Positions 1-5,415 of a stretch of DNA of 24,182 bases are shown in pieces. Source of the DNA: a virus; IMG/VR virus record IMGVR_UViG_3300029915_000144, positions 1 to 24,182 of that record. One strand, given 5' to 3'. The notes below the pieces were generated by a model. It was not told where the DNA came from. It made no database searches and was given only the letters and a program-made list of their open reading frames with translations. How positions within the stretch are numbered: the stretch's first letter is position 1; the number at the start of each line of letters is the position of its first letter. The position numbers and the translations under genes are program-made.

Positions 1-86
1 CCCCTGCTGTTCCTGTTACAGCGCCAGCGCCAGCACCAGCACCAGTCGTTGAAGTTCCTACACGTATTGGACCTCTAGTTTCCTAA
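1..86 (+). CDS. C-terminal end of a Pro/Ala/Val-rich protein (5' truncated)
   Basis: An open frame enters from the left edge (first complete codon at 3) and ends at TAA 84-86. The 27 visible residues are a low-complexity APAPAPAP-type tract followed by VVEVPTRIGPLVS. Such a tail is often a flexible linker or extension, but no domain is visible, so no function can be assigned. It lies 15 bases upstream of the metallophosphoesterase on the same strand and probably belongs to the same transcription unit. Confidence 0.5.
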   Translation, partial: PAVPVTAPAPAPAPVVEVPTRIGPLVS

Positions 87-101
87 TAAAGGGATTTGTA
101 A

Positions 102-1181
102 TTGATTTATACCAGAGAAGACTGCCTTCAAGATATTCTTATTGTTAATGAATCTCTTGAAGGAAAGCCCATGACGCGGAACTTCTTTAGGGAAAATTCT
201 AATATTCCAGAGTCGGTGTGGTCAAGGTTTTTCGGCACCTTTCAGGAATTCAAGAGAGCAGCCGAACTTGCACCGACGCAATTTAGTAATCAACTAAATA
301 ATGCCGTCGCGAAGCATTCTTCGCTTGATAAGCTGAATAATTTTAATAATGAAAAGGCCGACTGGTCTGACCGTTATAATAGACCTTCAGGAAAGCGTTT
401 TCAAACTGTCATGGTTTGTAGCGATATTCATGATATCAACGCCGACCCTTTCTATATTCGTACCTTCCTCGATACGGCAGGGCGTGTTCAGCCTGAGAAG
501 ATTATCCTCAATGGTGACATCTTCGACATGACCGAATTTTCAAAGTACACGATGGACCCGCGTGAATATGACGTGATCGGTCGTATCAAGTGGGTGCATA
601 GATTTTTAGATGCTTTACGTGGTGTTTGTCCCGAAACAGAAATTGATTTTGTGGAGGGAAACCACGAATTCCGGCTCCTACGCAGTCTTTCAGAGTCGAA
701 TCCCGGTCTTCAGATCATCTTATCTGACTTGCATGGATTTACGATTCCTAAGCTGCTAGGGCTGGATCAATTTGAAATTAATTATTTCGCCCGAGCCGAT
801 CTGAAGGCCTTTAATAAGACGGATGTTAATAGTGAATTGTCAAAGAATTATGTGATTATCAAAGATCAGGTTCTTTTTCATCACTTTCCGACTGGCAAGG
901 ATTTTGGTTATCCCGGAGCCCACGGCCATCACCACAAGCATCTGGTCTGGAATAGTTTCAGTCCTGTTTTCGGGTCTTACGAGTGGCATCAGCTAGGTTG
1001 TGGTCACAAACGTCAGGCTTCCTACACTCCCGGTGAGAAGTGGTCTAACGGCTTCCTGCTGGCCCATCTCGACATCCATTCTAAAAAGACTCAGTTTGAA
1101 TATATCGACACTTCACATGATCATGTTGTTATTGGTGGAAAATTTTACACAAGAACGGCATTGGAGGGAAGTGGTTGTTAA
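102..1181 (+). CDS. Metallophosphoesterase with N-terminal HNR-like DNA-binding domain
   Basis: This 359-aa protein carries the calcineurin-like metallophosphoesterase signature in order: D108-x-H110 (SDIHD), G137-D138 (NGDIFD), G185-N186-H187-E188, a histidine pair at 259-260 and G274-H275 within HGHHHKH. These are the two-metal ligands, so phosphodiesterase or phosphatase activity is expected; the substrate is unknown. Residues 3-56 (TRE...GKPMTRNFFRE...RFFGTFQEFKRAA) resemble the homing-endonuclease-associated repeat (HNR), a small DNA-binding module, so the enzyme may act on nucleic acid. The TTG start at 102 is chosen because AAGGGA lies 7 nt upstream. The 3' end overlaps the ClpP-like gene by 7 nt, implying translational coupling. 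Confidence 0.85.
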   Translation: MIYTREDCLQDILIVNESLEGKPMTRNFFRENSNIPESVWSRFFGTFQEFKRAAELAPTQFSNQLNNAVAKHSSLDKLNNFNNEKADWSDRYNRPSGKRFQTVMVCSDIHDINADPFYIRTFLDTAGRVQPEKIILNGDIFDMTEFSKYTMDPREYDVIGRIKWVHRFLDALRGVCPETEIDFVEGNHEFRLLRSLSESNPGLQIILSDLHGFTIPKLLGLDQFEINYFARADLKAFNKTDVNSELSKNYVIIKDQVLFHHFPTGKDFGYPGAHGHHHKHLVWNSFSPVFGSYEWHQLGCGHKRQASYTPGEKWSNGFLLAHLDIHSKKTQFEYIDTSHDHVVIGGKFYTRTALEGSGC

Positions 1182-1741
1182 AAGTCATAGATCAATCCTT
1201 AGAAGAAACAATTGAAGATTATAATGTTTGTTTTGTGAATGGTCCTGTGGATGCCGATATGACAAATTATGTTTATCGATTCATCATGGAAAAGAATCTT
1301 ATCGACACCGGCAAGCCGAAGCCGGATCACCTGAAGATGGTGATCAACTCCCCCGGTGGAATCATCTCGGATTGTCTGGCGATGGTGGATTTAATGAATG
1401 CCTATCCTATCCCGATCTGGACGTATGGTATGGGGATGGTGGCTTCCTGTGGTCTGATCCTGTTCCTGTCTGGTCAGAAGGGCAACAGGTATATATTTAA
1501 AAATGCCTCGGTTCTCTCCCACCAGTGGTCGGGAATGGCCGAAGGTAAGGAACACGAAATCCGCGCCTCGGAGAAGGAAAATAAAATGATCACGAAGCGG
1601 ATGTATAATATTTACGAATCCGCCACTGGTCTGTCCAAGGAAGACATTCACAAGCATTTACTGCCCCCGGAAGACGTTTGGTTATCGCCCTCTGAAGCAG
1701 TAAAGTATCATTTGGCCGACAAGGTGGTTACGAAGTTCTAA
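1175..1741 (+). CDS. clpP: ClpP-like serine protease (peptidase S14 family)
   Basis: This 188-aa protein has the ClpP fold landmarks: the INSPGG segment (57-62), nucleophile S91 in GMVASCG, H116 in LSHQW, and D167 in the PEDVWLS segment, which aligns with the catalytic Asp of ClpP, followed by SEAVKYHLAD. The triad therefore looks intact. Bacterial ClpP forms a barrel fed by AAA+ unfoldases; no unfoldase is visible here, so the phage enzyme could borrow a host ATPase, act alone, or serve in capsid maturation as some phage S14-type proteases are proposed to do. GGAGGG upstream supports the TTG start at 1175. The stop codon overlaps the end of a convergent minus-strand gene. Confidence 0.88.
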   Translation: MLKVIDQSLEETIEDYNVCFVNGPVDADMTNYVYRFIMEKNLIDTGKPKPDHLKMVINSPGGIISDCLAMVDLMNAYPIPIWTYGMGMVASCGLILFLSGQKGNRYIFKNASVLSHQWSGMAEGKEHEIRASEKENKMITKRMYNIYESATGLSKEDIHKHLLPPEDVWLSPSEAVKYHLADKVVTKF

Positions 1742-1884
1742 GCGGCGTCTCGGTACTCGCCATCCCAGATATATAAGAGTTGGACGTTTCCATCCTTATC
1801 AACGTAGACAACGATACCATCGAAAATGTTCGTACATATTTCCGAAAGATATTTTTCTTCGTTATACCTTAGAAATTTGTTCAT
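1738..1884 (-). CDS. Small hypothetical protein (48 aa), last gene of minus-strand operon 1
   Basis: On the minus strand an ATG at 1884 opens a 48-aa frame ending at TAG 1740-1738. The protein begins MNKFLRYNEEKYLSEIC and ends YIWDGEYRDAA; it is acidic and tyrosine-rich with no recognisable domain. It starts 3 nt after the stop of the preceding minus-strand gene, as expected for an operon. Its stop codon overlaps the stop codon of the plus-strand ClpP-like gene, so the two units converge with no room for a terminator. Coding status is inferred from tight operon spacing and protein-like composition. Confidence 0.6.
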   Translation of the reverse strand: MNKFLRYNEEKYLSEICTNIFDGIVVYVDKDGNVQLLYIWDGEYRDAA

Positions 1885-1887
1885 TTG

Positions 1888-2181
1888 CTAACTCACTTTC
1901 ATTGAGTAATGCCGACGGGTCGGATCAGGGAAAACGTGTTTACGTTCCTCCGACTTGTCAAAGATGATGCCGATGCTTTTTCCACTGACGGAATGCGACA
2001 TCTCATCCGCGTCAAGGTATCTAAATCCCCCATAGTTATTGGCGAGAAGGAGGATTTGTTCGATGGCGTCGATCATACCTTCTCTCTGATAATTATAATC
2101 ATCAGGAGTATTAAGAAGATATTCATTTGCTACACAAAGAATCGACGCCACATTGAGGGTTTCTTGCCGTTCGGGTTTCAT
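1888..2181 (-). CDS. Hypothetical protein (97 aa), minus-strand operon 1
   Basis: A 97-aa acidic protein of unknown function, beginning MKPERQETLNVASILC. The ATG at 2181 overlaps the upstream gene's stop as TAATG, and AAGGAG sits 8 nt ahead of it, so start and coupling are well supported. The centre (DDYNYQREGMIDAIEQILLL) looks helical. That Shine-Dalgarno lies inside a 33-bp tandem duplication at the end of the upstream gene. No domain recognised. Confidence 0.7.
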   Translation of the reverse strand: MKPERQETLNVASILCVANEYLLNTPDDYNYQREGMIDAIEQILLLANNYGGFRYLDADEMSHSVSGKSIGIIFDKSEERKHVFPDPTRRHYSMKVS

Positions 2182-2471
2182 TATCTCAACTCCTTGCGCC
2201 TATAGACGTTGAATTTCAACTCATCCTTGCGCCTATAGACGTTGAATTTCAACTCATCCGCCGTCTTGGTGCCTTTAAGGTAGGTGCATTCCTCGTAGCC
2301 GAAGGAACAGATGACGCCCCCGGCATATGAGAAATGTTGGGTGATGACGTAGGGGCGAAGAAACGTTACGGTGTCGCCCTCAATTTTTTTCACCGTGGCG
2401 GTGCTATATTCGCCCTTGAAGAGTTGGACGACATCCGCAAGTTTCAATTCTGAAAGTTTTAGGGTTTGCAT
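2181..2471 (-). CDS. Hypothetical protein (96 aa), first gene of minus-strand operon 1
   Basis: A 96-aa protein starting MQTLKLSELKLADVVQLF. The start at 2471 is preferred over an in-frame ATG at 2489 because AAGGAG lies 7 nt upstream. The N-terminal part (ADVVQLF...YSTATVKKIEGDTVTFLRPY) looks like a small beta-barrel with a KIEGDTVTF strand pair; function unknown. The C-terminus is extended by a perfect 11-residue tandem repeat (DELKFNVYRRK twice) encoded by a 33-bp DNA duplication. It is the first gene behind the promoter at 2497-2525. Confidence 0.7.
   Translation of the reverse strand: MQTLKLSELKLADVVQLFKGEYSTATVKKIEGDTVTFLRPYVITQHFSYAGGVICSFGYEECTYLKGTKTADELKFNVYRRKDELKFNVYRRKELR
2191..2259. 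repeat. 33-bp in-frame tandem duplication
   Basis: Bases 2191-2226 are identical to 2224-2259, giving two perfect 33-bp units plus 3 bp. The unit encodes DELKFNVYRRK on the minus strand and is an exact multiple of three, so the frame is kept. The outer copy also supplies the AAGGAG ribosome-binding site of the next gene. Perfect identity suggests a recent slippage event. Confidence 0.97.
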
Positions 2472-2496
2472 GTTAAATCTCCTTTTCAATATCCAG

Positions 2497-2525
2497 AATA
2501 TAAATCATTCGAAATGAAATGTCAA
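2497..2525 (-). promoter_or_regulatory. Minus-strand sigma70-like promoter 1
   Basis: Read on the minus strand: TTGACA (2525-2520), 17-bp spacer, TATATT (2502-2497). The spacer ends in AATGATT, identical to two sister promoters at 3378-3406 and 4170-4198. It lies just upstream of the gene starting at 2471. Its -35 box contains the TGA stop of the upstream gene. Confidence 0.85.
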
Positions 2526-2710
2526 GTCTCCTTTTCGGGCAAATGACACAATCCTGCATCGATCAGGTCTTGTGCGGTTCGGCCAAAGAAGCCCTGAAGC
2601 TGCCAGACCACGCCGCTGTCAATGAGAAGTTGATAGGCGTCGATCCATTCCTCGTCGGTCTCGACTTCATCGACGCCTTCGGCTATCATGCAGGCCTGAA
2701 AAATGTCCAT
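2522..2710 (-). CDS. Small conserved phage protein (62 aa), last gene of minus-strand operon 2
   Basis: A 62-aa acidic protein beginning MDIFQACMIAEGVDEVETDE and containing WQLQGFFGRTAQDLIDAG. This pattern (acidic N-terminus, A-x-Q-x-LIDSG, then WQLQG-FGR) matches a small protein found in many unrelated phages, which I recall as a DUF (possibly DUF7417; not verified). Function unknown. The start at 2710 is chosen over the longer in-frame ATG at 2785 because GGAGG precedes it and it overlaps the upstream stop as TAATG. The gene ends within the -35 box of promoter 1. Confidence 0.75.
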   Translation of the reverse strand: MDIFQACMIAEGVDEVETDEEWIDAYQLLIDSGVVWQLQGFFGRTAQDLIDAGLCHLPEKET

Positions 2711-2883
2711 TAGTAGAACCTCCGATTGCCGCAGATGGGCGAGAACGTGGCGACGAGTTTCTTCTTCTCGTCGTAGACCGTGCATTCGAGGCAGATGACC
2801 TTGCAGGCATCCAGCGCCGCCTCGACCGTGACATAAAGCTGGTCTTTAAAGTAGCCGAAGTTGGTGAGATAAATCTGATACAT
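2710..2883 (-). CDS. Small hypothetical protein (57 aa), minus-strand operon 2
   Basis: A minus-strand ATG at 2883, with GGAG 7 nt upstream, opens a 57-aa frame ending at TAA 2712-2710. The protein starts MYQIYLTNFGYFKDQLYVTV and contains four cysteines (one in DACKV, two in VICLECTV, one in PICGN), possibly a small zinc-binding or disulfide-bonded protein, though no known motif fits exactly. It overlaps the next gene as TAATG and follows the previous gene after 1 nt. Coding status is supported by ribosome-binding site, spacing and composition. Confidence 0.7.
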   Translation of the reverse strand: MYQIYLTNFGYFKDQLYVTVEAALDACKVICLECTVYDEKKKLVATFSPICGNRRFY

Positions 2884-2884
2884 A

Positions 2885-3019
2885 TTATTTCTCCATAATA
2901 ATTTTAATTGTACCGTTTTTTACACCTTTTGCAAACATACCGATTGATCCACCTGACTCAGCCCACATGTCAAATGTGATATATTTGATTTTTTTAGTAT
3001 TTTTTTTCATAATTTTCAT
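2885..3019 (-). CDS. Small basic hypothetical protein (44 aa), minus-strand operon 2
   Basis: A 44-aa lysine-rich protein starting MKIMKKNTKKIKYITFDMWA. The start at 3019 is chosen because GGAG sits 7 nt upstream; an ATG at 3025 is too close to the Shine-Dalgarno. The initiation block is shared with the gene starting at 3620. The early codons are two runs of A (seven or more), a slippery stretch in which sequencing or translational frameshifts could occur. No domain recognised. Confidence 0.6.
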   Translation of the reverse strand: MKIMKKNTKKIKYITFDMWAESGGSIGMFAKGVKNGTIKIIMEK

Positions 3020-3030
3020 GATCATTCTCC
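3017..3030 (-). promoter_or_regulatory. Duplicated translation-initiation block GGAGAATGATCATG (also at 3618-3631)
   Basis: The 14 bases ending in the start codon are identical ahead of the genes starting at 3019 and 3620. In both, the block contains the TGA of the preceding gene, the GGAG ribosome-binding site and a decoy upstream ATG. The coding sequences that follow are unrelated. Confidence 0.8.
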
Positions 3031-3351
3031 GTCGTGGGGAAACATAACAAAGGTGTCGAAGGCGCAAGCGGCGACGACATGAAACATGCAGCGATGTTCT
3101 TTCTCGACTTTGAGAACATCACCGACCGACGTGGAGCGGCACGGATTTTCCGTGTTCCAAGCCTTGTCGATATTCTGGGTAATCGCGTAGGCCTCATCCA
3201 GATCATAGGCCTCGACCGTCGCCACCAGAGTATAATCCTTGTCACGCATATGCTGGATGACATCCAAGAGGCTAAAAATATTTCCGTTCTTGGAGTAAAA
3301 GAAGCTGTTTTTGACGATGTGTTTATTAGCCTGCCAGACTTGGATTTTCAT
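3022..3351 (-). CDS. Conserved phage protein with RSTSVGDV motif (109 aa), first gene of minus-strand operon 2
   Basis: A 109-aa protein beginning MKIQVWQANKHIVKNSFF. The segment LDEAYAITQNIDKAWN followed by RSTSVGDVL is a signature of small phage and plasmid proteins (YodL-like; family recalled, not searched). The biochemical role is unknown. GGAG with 7-nt spacing supports the ATG at 3351. It directly follows promoter 2 and overlaps the next gene's decoy ATG. It is the most recognisable member of the minus-strand block, which otherwise holds orphan small genes. Confidence 0.75.
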   Translation of the reverse strand: MKIQVWQANKHIVKNSFFYSKNGNIFSLLDVIQHMRDKDYTLVATVEAYDLDEAYAITQNIDKAWNTENPCRSTSVGDVLKVEKEHRCMFHVVAACAFDTFVMFPHDGE

Positions 3352-3377
3352 GGTGTGTCTCCGTTTCCTATGATCAG

Positions 3378-3406
3378 AATATAAATCATTCAGATTGAGT
3401 TGTCAA
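3378..3406 (-). promoter_or_regulatory. Minus-strand sigma70-like promoter 2
   Basis: Minus strand: TTGACA (3406-3401), 17-bp spacer ending AATGATT, TATATT (3383-3378). It lies 27 nt ahead of the start codon at 3351 and just downstream of the stop of the previous operon. Confidence 0.85.
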
Positions 3407-3407
3407 C

Positions 3408-3620
3408 TCAAAACCAATAAAAATCCTCGGCTCCGGTATTTAATTTTTCATCACATATGCTGTTCCAAATCCGAATGGCGTCGGCACGAGGAATTTCTTT
3501 TGAGGCCTTCCTGATGGCGATAAGGGACTTGTGACCAGACGTGTAATGTCGGTGGTCGTCGGAGTAGGCGAAGGTCAGATCGTGGCGACGCACCATCTCT
3601 TCGAATTCTTTCAATGTCAT
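3408..3620 (-). CDS. Hypothetical protein (70 aa), last gene of minus-strand operon 3
   Basis: A 70-aa protein starting MTLKEFEEMVRRHDLTFAYS, with a histidine-rich centre (DDHRHYTSGHKS) and a C-terminus ending in EDFYWF. No domain recognised. The start at 3620 is set by GGAG 7 nt upstream, in an initiation block identical to that of the gene at 3019. The longer in-frame ATG at 3659 has no ribosome-binding site. It follows the upstream gene with 2 nt between stop and start. Confidence 0.68.
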   Translation of the reverse strand: MTLKEFEEMVRRHDLTFAYSDDHRHYTSGHKSLIAIRKASKEIPRADAIRIWNSICDEKLNTGAEDFYWF

Positions 3621-3622
3621 GA

Positions 3623-3910
3623 TCATTCTCCATACTTTTTGTGTTGCTTGATGAACCACTTTTCGTAGACGGGCATACCCTTTTCGTTTTCGTCCACGAT
3701 AACATAAGCCACGGTCTTTTCAACCGTCGCATAACGAAATTGGCCGTTGTCCAACGCGATTTTGTGAGGTATCATGCGGTAAAAATCGTGATCAACATCG
3801 GTGTTGGCAGAATATTCAAAGAGAACATTCGTCTCCTTGTTTTTGAAGGCACCGAGGATACGGCCCTTGGCGTCGGTCAGTTCGGCGTTGTGATATCCAA
3901 AGTAGGCCAT
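3623..3910 (-). CDS. Hypothetical protein (95 aa), minus-strand operon 3
   Basis: A 95-aa protein beginning MAYFGYHNAELTDAKGRILG. It has alternating strand-like segments (NVLFEYSAN, YATVEKTVAYVIV), suggesting a small beta-rich fold; function unknown. The start at 3910 is chosen because GGAG lies 8 nt upstream; the preceding stop TGA is one base from the ATG. The initiation block is repeated at 4140-4154. It is the middle gene of the operon driven by promoter 3. Confidence 0.7.
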   Translation of the reverse strand: MAYFGYHNAELTDAKGRILGAFKNKETNVLFEYSANTDVDHDFYRMIPHKIALDNGQFRYATVEKTVAYVIVDENEKGMPVYEKWFIKQHKKYGE

Positions 3911-3922
3911 GTCACAATCTCC
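3908..3922 (-). promoter_or_regulatory. Duplicated translation-initiation block GGAGATTGTGACATG (also at 4140-4154)
   Basis: The 15 bases up to and including the start codon are identical ahead of the genes at 3910 and 4142. At 3910 the block also supplies the TGA stop of the upstream gene; at 4142 there is no upstream gene, so the identity is not explained by coding constraint. Confidence 0.8.
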
Positions 3923-4142
3923 AGCAGTTGGCGAGATATTCACCCTTGCGGGGCATGGAAGCGTATTTGACGGGGCCGAAGGTGTTCCAAGCGGTGATCT
4001 TCACCCAATTACGGGCTTCGTCGTAAGTTGTGAAACGATTGCGGGTAACTTCGCGAGTCGCCTCATCACGGATAGCGCCAGAAAAATCACCATACTTGTT
4101 TTCGAAAACCATGATCGTCGCAACGTGTGAAGTGGTGGTCAT
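3912..4142 (-). CDS. Hypothetical protein (76 aa), first gene of minus-strand operon 3
   Basis: A 76-aa protein starting MTTTSHVATIMVFENKYGDF. It has a strand-rich N-terminus and an amphipathic region (TYDEARNWVKITAWNTFG) resembling the alpha-beta layout of small phage modifier proteins, but no named family is recognised. GGAG 8 nt upstream defines the start at 4142, against a longer in-frame ATG at 4181 that would lie inside the promoter. First gene behind promoter 3. Confidence 0.7.
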   Translation of the reverse strand: MTTTSHVATIMVFENKYGDFSGAIRDEATREVTRNRFTTYDEARNWVKITAWNTFGPVKYASMPRKGEYLANCWRL

Positions 4143-4169
4143 GTCACAATCTCCTTCGTCCATGCTCAT

Positions 4170-4198
4170 AATATAAATCATTTAGAAGTTAGAGTCAA
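4170..4198 (-). promoter_or_regulatory. Minus-strand sigma70-like promoter 3
   Basis: Minus strand: TTGACT (4198-4193), 17-bp spacer ending AATGATT, TATATT (4175-4170). It is divergent from the plus-strand gene at 4226, so 4143-4225 is a bidirectional regulatory region. Confidence 0.82.
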
Positions 4199-4225
4199 GC
4201 GATAAATATCAAAAAAGAGGAAAAA

Positions 4226-4942
4226 ATGTTCGAATTTAAAGATTTCTTGGAAGAAAAATTAACGTTAAAATATCACGGCAAGCTGAATCAGAAGTTATTT
4301 CAAGATGATAAGCTGAAGGAAGAGGTTCGGGTCAAGATGCTGGAAGTCGCGCAGGCATGGCAGCACTTCGCCAAGATTCCTGATAGCCTCGTGAAGGATG
4401 TGATTTTCACAGGCGGATGCGCCAATTATAATTACACAATTTACAGTGATTTGGATATCCATATCGTGATGGATCGTTATAAACTTTTCGCGGATAAGGT
4501 ATATGTGGACGACTATCTATCTGATAAGAAAACACTTTGGTCCCTCACTCGCAAGATCAAAATCAAGGGATATCCGGTGGAGCTATACGCGCAAGATTCT
4601 AAGGACATCCTAGCGGCATCGGGCGTCTACTCCCTCCGATATAACAAGTGGCTTGCCAAGCCGATCCACGGCTCTTATAACTTCAGCCACGATGAGGCCC
4701 TAGAAAAAAAGGTTGACGAATTCACCGAGATGGTGGATACTATGATTTCTAACAAGGCCTCGGAGGTAGAATTCAAGACACTGAGGGATAAGATCAAAAA
4801 TATGCGGAATGCAGCCCTTGCCTCTGGGAACGAGTTTAGTTTTGATAATAATTTATTTAAATCACTCAGAAATGATGGTGTTTTAGATAGAATGAATAAA
4901 TACGTCGAAAGTATCAGGGATAAGGATTTGAGTCTTGATTGA
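4226..4942 (+). CDS. Nucleotidyltransferase-fold protein (pol beta superfamily)
   Basis: A 238-aa protein with a pol beta-type nucleotidyltransferase core: FTGGCANYNYTIYSDLDIHI at 61-80, that is GG (63-64) followed by S74-D75-x-D77, the metal-binding acidic pair. A third acid is plausibly E119 in the GYPVELYAQD strand. Such enzymes transfer a nucleotide to RNA, protein or a small molecule; the substrate here is unknown. The C-terminal half is helical and charged. AGAGG about 6 nt upstream supports the ATG. The gene opens a plus-strand block and is divergent from minus-strand promoter 3. Annotated only as a predicted nucleotidyltransferase in comparable phages, as far as I recall. Confidence 0.75.
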   Translation: MFEFKDFLEEKLTLKYHGKLNQKLFQDDKLKEEVRVKMLEVAQAWQHFAKIPDSLVKDVIFTGGCANYNYTIYSDLDIHIVMDRYKLFADKVYVDDYLSDKKTLWSLTRKIKIKGYPVELYAQDSKDILAASGVYSLRYNKWLAKPIHGSYNFSHDEALEKKVDEFTEMVDTMISNKASEVEFKTLRDKIKNMRNAALASGNEFSFDNNLFKSLRNDGVLDRMNKYVESIRDKDLSLD

Positions 4943-5099
4943 GTTGGGTGTTTTCATGTTTTTGGTGGCTTGTGGGTTTATCATCGCCCATAATTTCACC
5001 GCCGCCTTCATGGAAGGTGTGGTTTATAAAAAACTTTTGAATCACCTTTTTCTCTTGACAATTTTCACATCCTTCTATATCCTTGGGCGTCTTAATTAG
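4935..5099 (+). CDS. Small membrane protein (54 aa)
   Basis: The frame starting at TTG 4935 encodes MIELGVFMFLVACGFIIAHN and a second hydrophobic stretch near the C-terminus (LLNHLFLLTIFTSFYILG), so two membrane segments are predicted. The start overlaps the stop of the nucleotidyltransferase gene by 8 nt, and AAGGAT lies 7 nt upstream; an internal ATG at 4956 would remove only seven residues. Small two-span proteins are common phage inner-membrane factors (lysis timing, superinfection immunity), but nothing identifies the role. Stop TAG at 5097-5099. Confidence 0.5.
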   Translation: MIELGVFMFLVACGFIIAHNFTAAFMEGVVYKKLLNHLFLLTIFTSFYILGRLN

Positions 5100-5109
5100 G
5101 GAGAGAAAT

Positions 5110-5163
5110 ATGAAAGAAGTAATTTTGTATAATCAACCATGGATTCCGATTGGTATGGTATGA
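5110..5163 (+). CDS. 17-aa micro-ORF, possible leader peptide
   Basis: A strong ribosome-binding site (GGGAG, 6-7 nt spacing) precedes ATG 5110, which encodes MKEVILYNQPWIPIGMV and stops at 5163. The stop overlaps the ATG of the next ORF as ATGA. With so good an initiation site the micro-ORF is probably translated and may couple translation of the lipoprotein-like ORF. It is too short to assign as a protein with confidence. Confidence 0.4.
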   Translation: MKEVILYNQPWIPIGMV

Positions 5164-5300
5164 GTATAAATAAGCGGGTTCTGTGGTTCGGAGTCGCCAT
5201 TGCGGCGCTGGGGATTATCCTGTTGGCGCTGTCTGGATGTTTTGGTGAGGTTGGAATTGCTCTTCTGTGTATAAGAAGCAGTAATGCATCATGTAATTAA
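5160..5300 (+). CDS. Small putative lipoprotein or membrane protein (46 aa)
   Basis: ATG 5160 opens a 46-aa frame starting MSINKRVLWFGVAIAALG. It has a basic N-terminus (K5, R6), a hydrophobic core (7-25) and a lipobox-like L24-S25-G26-C27, which together fit a prokaryotic lipoprotein signal; after the cysteine only 19 residues remain. If lipidated it would be a tiny envelope peptide, such as those used for superinfection exclusion or lysis control; this is inference. It is coupled by ATGA overlap to the 17-aa ORF. It has no independent ribosome-binding site of note. Confidence 0.45.
   Translation: MSINKRVLWFGVAIAALGIILLALSGCFGEVGIALLCIRSSNASCN
5165..5172 (+). promoter_or_regulatory. T4-type late promoter-like TATAAATA
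   Basis: A perfect match to the T4 late promoter core lies at the start of the small lipoprotein ORF, 144 bp upstream of the tRNA pair. It could transcribe the tRNAs and downstream small genes. No late sigma factor is visible in the window, so use of this promoter class is inferred. Confidence 0.25.
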
Positions 5301-5316
5301 TAAATAATAAAAGTTT

Positions 5317-5391
5317 GCTTTTCAAACATAGGTAGCGATGTAATCGCCTTGTAAGCGATAAAGCTCGGCGCAAATCCGGGGAGAAGCTCCA
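5317..5391 (+). tRNA. tRNA-Thr (UGU), divergent T-loop
   Basis: All four helices form. The acceptor is GCTTTTC/GAGAAGC with one GU pair; the D-stem is ACAT/ATGT around AGGTAGCG. The anticodon stem is ATCGC/GCGAT with loop CTTGTAA (anticodon UGU at 5350-5352), and the T-stem is CTCGG/CCGGG. CCA is encoded at 5389-5391. The T-loop is CGCAAAT rather than TTCAAAT and position 8 is A, so standard scanners may score it low. A T-run follows directly. Confidence 0.72.
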
Positions 5392-5415
5392 TTTTTTTAG
5401 ATAATAATTAAATAC

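Noticed and set aside
3034-3384. 116-aa plus-strand open frame across the minus-strand operon
   Set aside because: It runs opposite the RSTSVGDV-motif gene and through promoter 2; no ribosome-binding site and no protein-like motif.
4201-4208. GATAAATA late promoter-like motif before the nucleotidyltransferase gene
   Set aside because: It has one mismatch to the T4 late core and would leave only about 12 nt of leader; too weak to list as a promoter.
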